Source: Rubrobacteraceae bacterium
GTDB lineage: Bacteria > Actinomycetota > Rubrobacteria > Rubrobacterales > Rubrobacteraceae
Reading direction: 5' to 3'
Assembly: GCA_029240775.1 (NCBI GenBank)
Contig: JARDZQ010000054.1
Span: forward strand, 1-7,946
DNA: 7,946 nt
Under the pieces are notes generated by a model. That model saw only the letters and a program-made list of their open reading frames with translations, was not told the DNA's origin and did not search any database. The number at the start of each line of letters is the position of its first letter. Within the stretch, counting starts at the first letter, position 1. A program made the position numbers and the translations under genes. Below, piece after piece: positions 5,988 through 7,946 of the stretch.

Positions 5988-6820
5988 AGTACCGGCGTGA
6001 CCTCCCCGACGAAGACCGCAGAGAGGATGAGTACTGCGCCGAAGATCTGGACGGCCACCAGTCTGTCCCCGGCGAGCCAGTAACCGAAGAAGACGGCGAA
6101 GGTGGGCTCCATGGTGAGTATGATCGCCGTCCTGGCAGCGGGCAGCCGCTGCTGCACGAAGGTCTGCACATAGAACGCCCCCGCCGAAGCGAGGAGCCCG
6201 GTGATGAGCAACGCGACCCACACCTCGGGCGGCGGCAGAGCAAGCTCTCCGGTGAACGGCCAGAGTACGGCGAAGAGCAAGGCCATCGCGAGTATCTGGG
6301 CGAAGGTGAGGCCGCCCGCGTCGTGCCCGGCGGCGTAGCGGGAGAGCAGCGCGATGTGCAGCCCGAGCGCCGCCGCGCACAGGAGCGTCAGCAGGTCGCC
6401 AGGGTTCACCCCCTCAGGCCCGCCCCCTGCCAGGAGCGCCATCCCGAGCAGGCTCAGGGCGACCGCGACGATGGTCTGCCGGGAGGCGCGCACCCCGAAG
6501 AAGATCCTGTCCGCTAGAGGCGCGAAGACGACGAAGAGGCCGGTGATGAGCCCGCTGTTCGTCGGCGTGGTGTACAGGAGTCCGAGCGTCTGGAAGAGGT
6601 AGCCCATCGCGAGGACCAGCCCAATGGCCCCTCCCACGAGCAGCGCCCGGCGCGTGATCCCGGAGAGCAGGATCGGGGACAGCGCCACGCTCGCGAGCGC
6701 GAAGCGCAACGCAAGGAACCCGAGGACGCCGAAGGTGGAGATCGCATCCTGCACCACCACGAACGTCCAGCCCCAGACAGCCGTGACTCCCACGAGCAGC
6801 AATGTGTATAGGAGTCGCAC
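5972..6820 (-). CDS. EamA/DMT-superfamily transporter
   Basis: A 282-residue inner-membrane protein with about ten hydrophobic helices in two similar halves, the usual EamA-type layout and length. The first half begins LLVGVTAVWGWTFVVVQ and includes TTPTNSGLITGLFVVFAPL, a conserved helix 3-4 pattern of drug/metabolite transporters. The second half includes GAFYVQTFVQQRLPAARTAI and MEPTFAVFFGYWLAGD, the matching block. Members export amino acids, metabolites or drugs; the substrate here is unknown. The start is GTG with only a weak AGG ribosome site four bases before it. It lies 28 bp after the SIS-protein gene on the same strand and is probably co-transcribed with it. The last residues (VLRWRK) are encoded by DNA shared with the opposite-strand channel remnant, so the native C-terminus may have been altered. 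Confidence 0.85.
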   Translation of the reverse strand: MRLLYTLLLVGVTAVWGWTFVVVQDAISTFGVLGFLALRFALASVALSPILLSGITRRALLVGGAIGLVLAMGYLFQTLGLLYTTPTNSGLITGLFVVFAPLADRIFFGVRASRQTIVAVALSLLGMALLAGGGPEGVNPGDLLTLLCAAALGLHIALLSRYAAGHDAGGLTFAQILAMALLFAVLWPFTGELALPPPEVWVALLITGLLASAGAFYVQTFVQQRLPAARTAIILTMEPTFAVFFGYWLAGDRLVAVQIFGAVLILSAVFVGEVTPVLRWRK

Positions 6821-6848
6821 AGCGCCTAAGTCTAGTAGCTTGGCGGCC

Positions 6849-7928
6849 CTATAGCCGCCCCGACACGTCGGCCCGCGCGAAGCGCGGGTCGTCGGTGCGG
6901 AAAGTGTCCGGGTTGGTGGCGCGCGCGAGCGCCAGGTGATAGGCGAAGAGCTGCAAAGGTGCCAGACAGGTCAGGGCAGTGAACGGTTCCGGAACCTCCG
7001 GCACGGCGAGGAGATCCGCGCGTAGCACATCCGCCGTCGCGTCGCCGACGACGAGAGAGGCGCCGCCGACCTCGTCCACGATCTCAGCCACCTCCAGGGT
7101 GCGCTCCTGCGCGGCGCCGGCCGGTGCTACGAGGACGAAGAGGTCGTCGGACTCGACGCACTGGAAGGGACCATGCAGCATCGTCTCCGTGGACATGCCC
7201 TCGGCCTGCAGGTAGGAGGTCTCCTTGATCTTCAGCGCTACCTCCTCCGCCGTCACCGCGCTCGGCCCGCCACCGAGAAGCCAGATCCTGCGCCGCCCCA
7301 CGTGCTCTCGGGCGAGCGACTGCACCCGCTCCTCCGTGCCGAGCGCCTCGCGTAACGCGGCCGGGATCCTGTCCCGCAAGAGTCCCCGGCTGAGAAGCTC
7401 CGAGCCGGTCCGGTGGAACCCGACGCGCCCCGCGAAATCGGCCAGTACGGAGATCGCACCCGCATAGCTCACGGTGTGCGCCGAGGACCTCTCCTGCGCT
7501 ACCGTCTCGAATACAGTCCCGGTCTCCACCGAAACGGCTCCCCCTTCCCCCGTAACGAGTGCCGTGCGGCAGCCCGCGTCGAGGGCGCGCTCGAGCGCGC
7601 GGGCAGTGTAGCGCTTGGTTCCGCGGTGGCTGACCGCCACGACGCAGTCACCCGGCCCGAGATCCGGGCCATACAGCGCGAAGTCGAAGGAGTCGACCGC
7701 CCGGGCGTCGAGACCGCCACCGTACTCGCGCAACAGGTGCTCCCCGACCTTGGCGGCGTGGTAAGAGGTCCCGATTCCTACCAGGAACAGCCGGTCACAC
7801 GAAGCGACGCCGACGGCGAACTCGTCTGCCGTGGCCCCGTTGTTCTCCAGTACACGGGCGAACGCCTCGGGCTGCGCGAGGATGGCGTCGTGCATGTGGA
7901 AGGGATGTCGGTCTCTCCGTTTTTCCAT
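6849..7928 (-). CDS. Double-SIS-domain sugar-phosphate isomerase/deaminase-like protein
   Basis: A 359-residue cytoplasmic protein with two SIS domains (about 35-170 and 205-340), like the isomerase half of GlmS but without a glutaminase domain. Matches to GlmS-type enzymes are GIGTSYHA (51-58) for sugar-phosphate binding, KIKETSYLQAEG with E236, and MLHGP with H252, both where GlmS has catalytic residues. Differences are SHRGTK (100-105) in place of the usual SxSGET, and a C-terminus (NPDTFRTDDPRFARA) that lacks the final lysine block of GlmS. It cannot take ammonia from glutamine, so it more likely acts as a deaminase/isomerase or deglycase on an amino- or amine-linked sugar phosphate. The ATG at 7928 has GAGAGG about five bases upstream. 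It leads the unit with the EamA transporter. Confidence 0.82.
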   Translation of the reverse strand: MEKRRDRHPFHMHDAILAQPEAFARVLENNGATADEFAVGVASCDRLFLVGIGTSYHAAKVGEHLLREYGGGLDARAVDSFDFALYGPDLGPGDCVVAVSHRGTKRYTARALERALDAGCRTALVTGEGGAVSVETGTVFETVAQERSSAHTVSYAGAISVLADFAGRVGFHRTGSELLSRGLLRDRIPAALREALGTEERVQSLAREHVGRRRIWLLGGGPSAVTAEEVALKIKETSYLQAEGMSTETMLHGPFQCVESDDLFVLVAPAGAAQERTLEVAEIVDEVGGASLVVGDATADVLRADLLAVPEVPEPFTALTCLAPLQLFAYHLALARATNPDTFRTDDPRFARADVSGRL

Positions 7929-7946
7929 GGCGGCCTCTCTTTCTCT

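Noticed and set aside
965..7928. A single amino-sugar catabolic cluster linking the sulfatase and the SIS protein
   Set aside because: The genes are about 4.4 kb apart on opposite strands with unrelated genes and a pseudogene between them.

Overview
The window is GC-rich throughout and has the look of a high-GC Actinomycetota chromosome. Protein style (Ala/Arg/Gly/Leu-rich, GTG starts, a long multi-pass GT-C-type membrane protein) suggests something near Rubrobacter or a related deep-branching actinobacterium. That placement is an impression from the sequence, not a search result. I see no rRNA, tRNA, CRISPR array, insertion sequence, phage gene or defence locus. It reads as ordinary chromosomal accessory content, with one decayed gene and some interesting small details.

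Left part, plus strand: the 3' part of a divergent ZIP-family metal transporter runs in from the left edge and ends at 626. A non-coding gap of 338 bp follows. It carries short repeats and a good -10 box very close to the start of a sulfatase gene (965-2491). The sulfatase is predicted to be an exported lipoprotein with the full formylglycine signature, and it resembles N-acetylglucosamine-6-sulfatases.

Middle, minus strand: convergent with the sulfatase is a 702-residue polytopic membrane protein of GT-C glycosyltransferase type (2554-4662). Upstream of it lies a two-gene unit: an isochorismatase-family cysteine hydrolase (4987-5640, complete Asp-Lys-Cys triad) followed, with an ATGA start/stop overlap, by a tiny predicted lipoprotein (4766-4990). 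A possible intrinsic terminator lies just after the small gene.

Right part: 5740-5987 on the plus strand holds a frameshifted, truncated remnant of what looks like an ion-channel-type membrane protein. It ends inside the last codons of the next minus-strand gene. That gene is an EamA/DMT-family transporter (5972-6820), preceded by a double-SIS-domain sugar-phosphate isomerase/deaminase-like protein (6849-7928). The last two are 28 bp apart and probably co-transcribed.

Functional links are thin. The sulfatase (possibly acting on sulfated amino sugars) and the GlmS-like SIS protein could both touch amino-sugar metabolism, but they are about 4.4 kb apart on opposite strands, so this is only a suggestion. 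I did not find a convincing new multi-gene system here.
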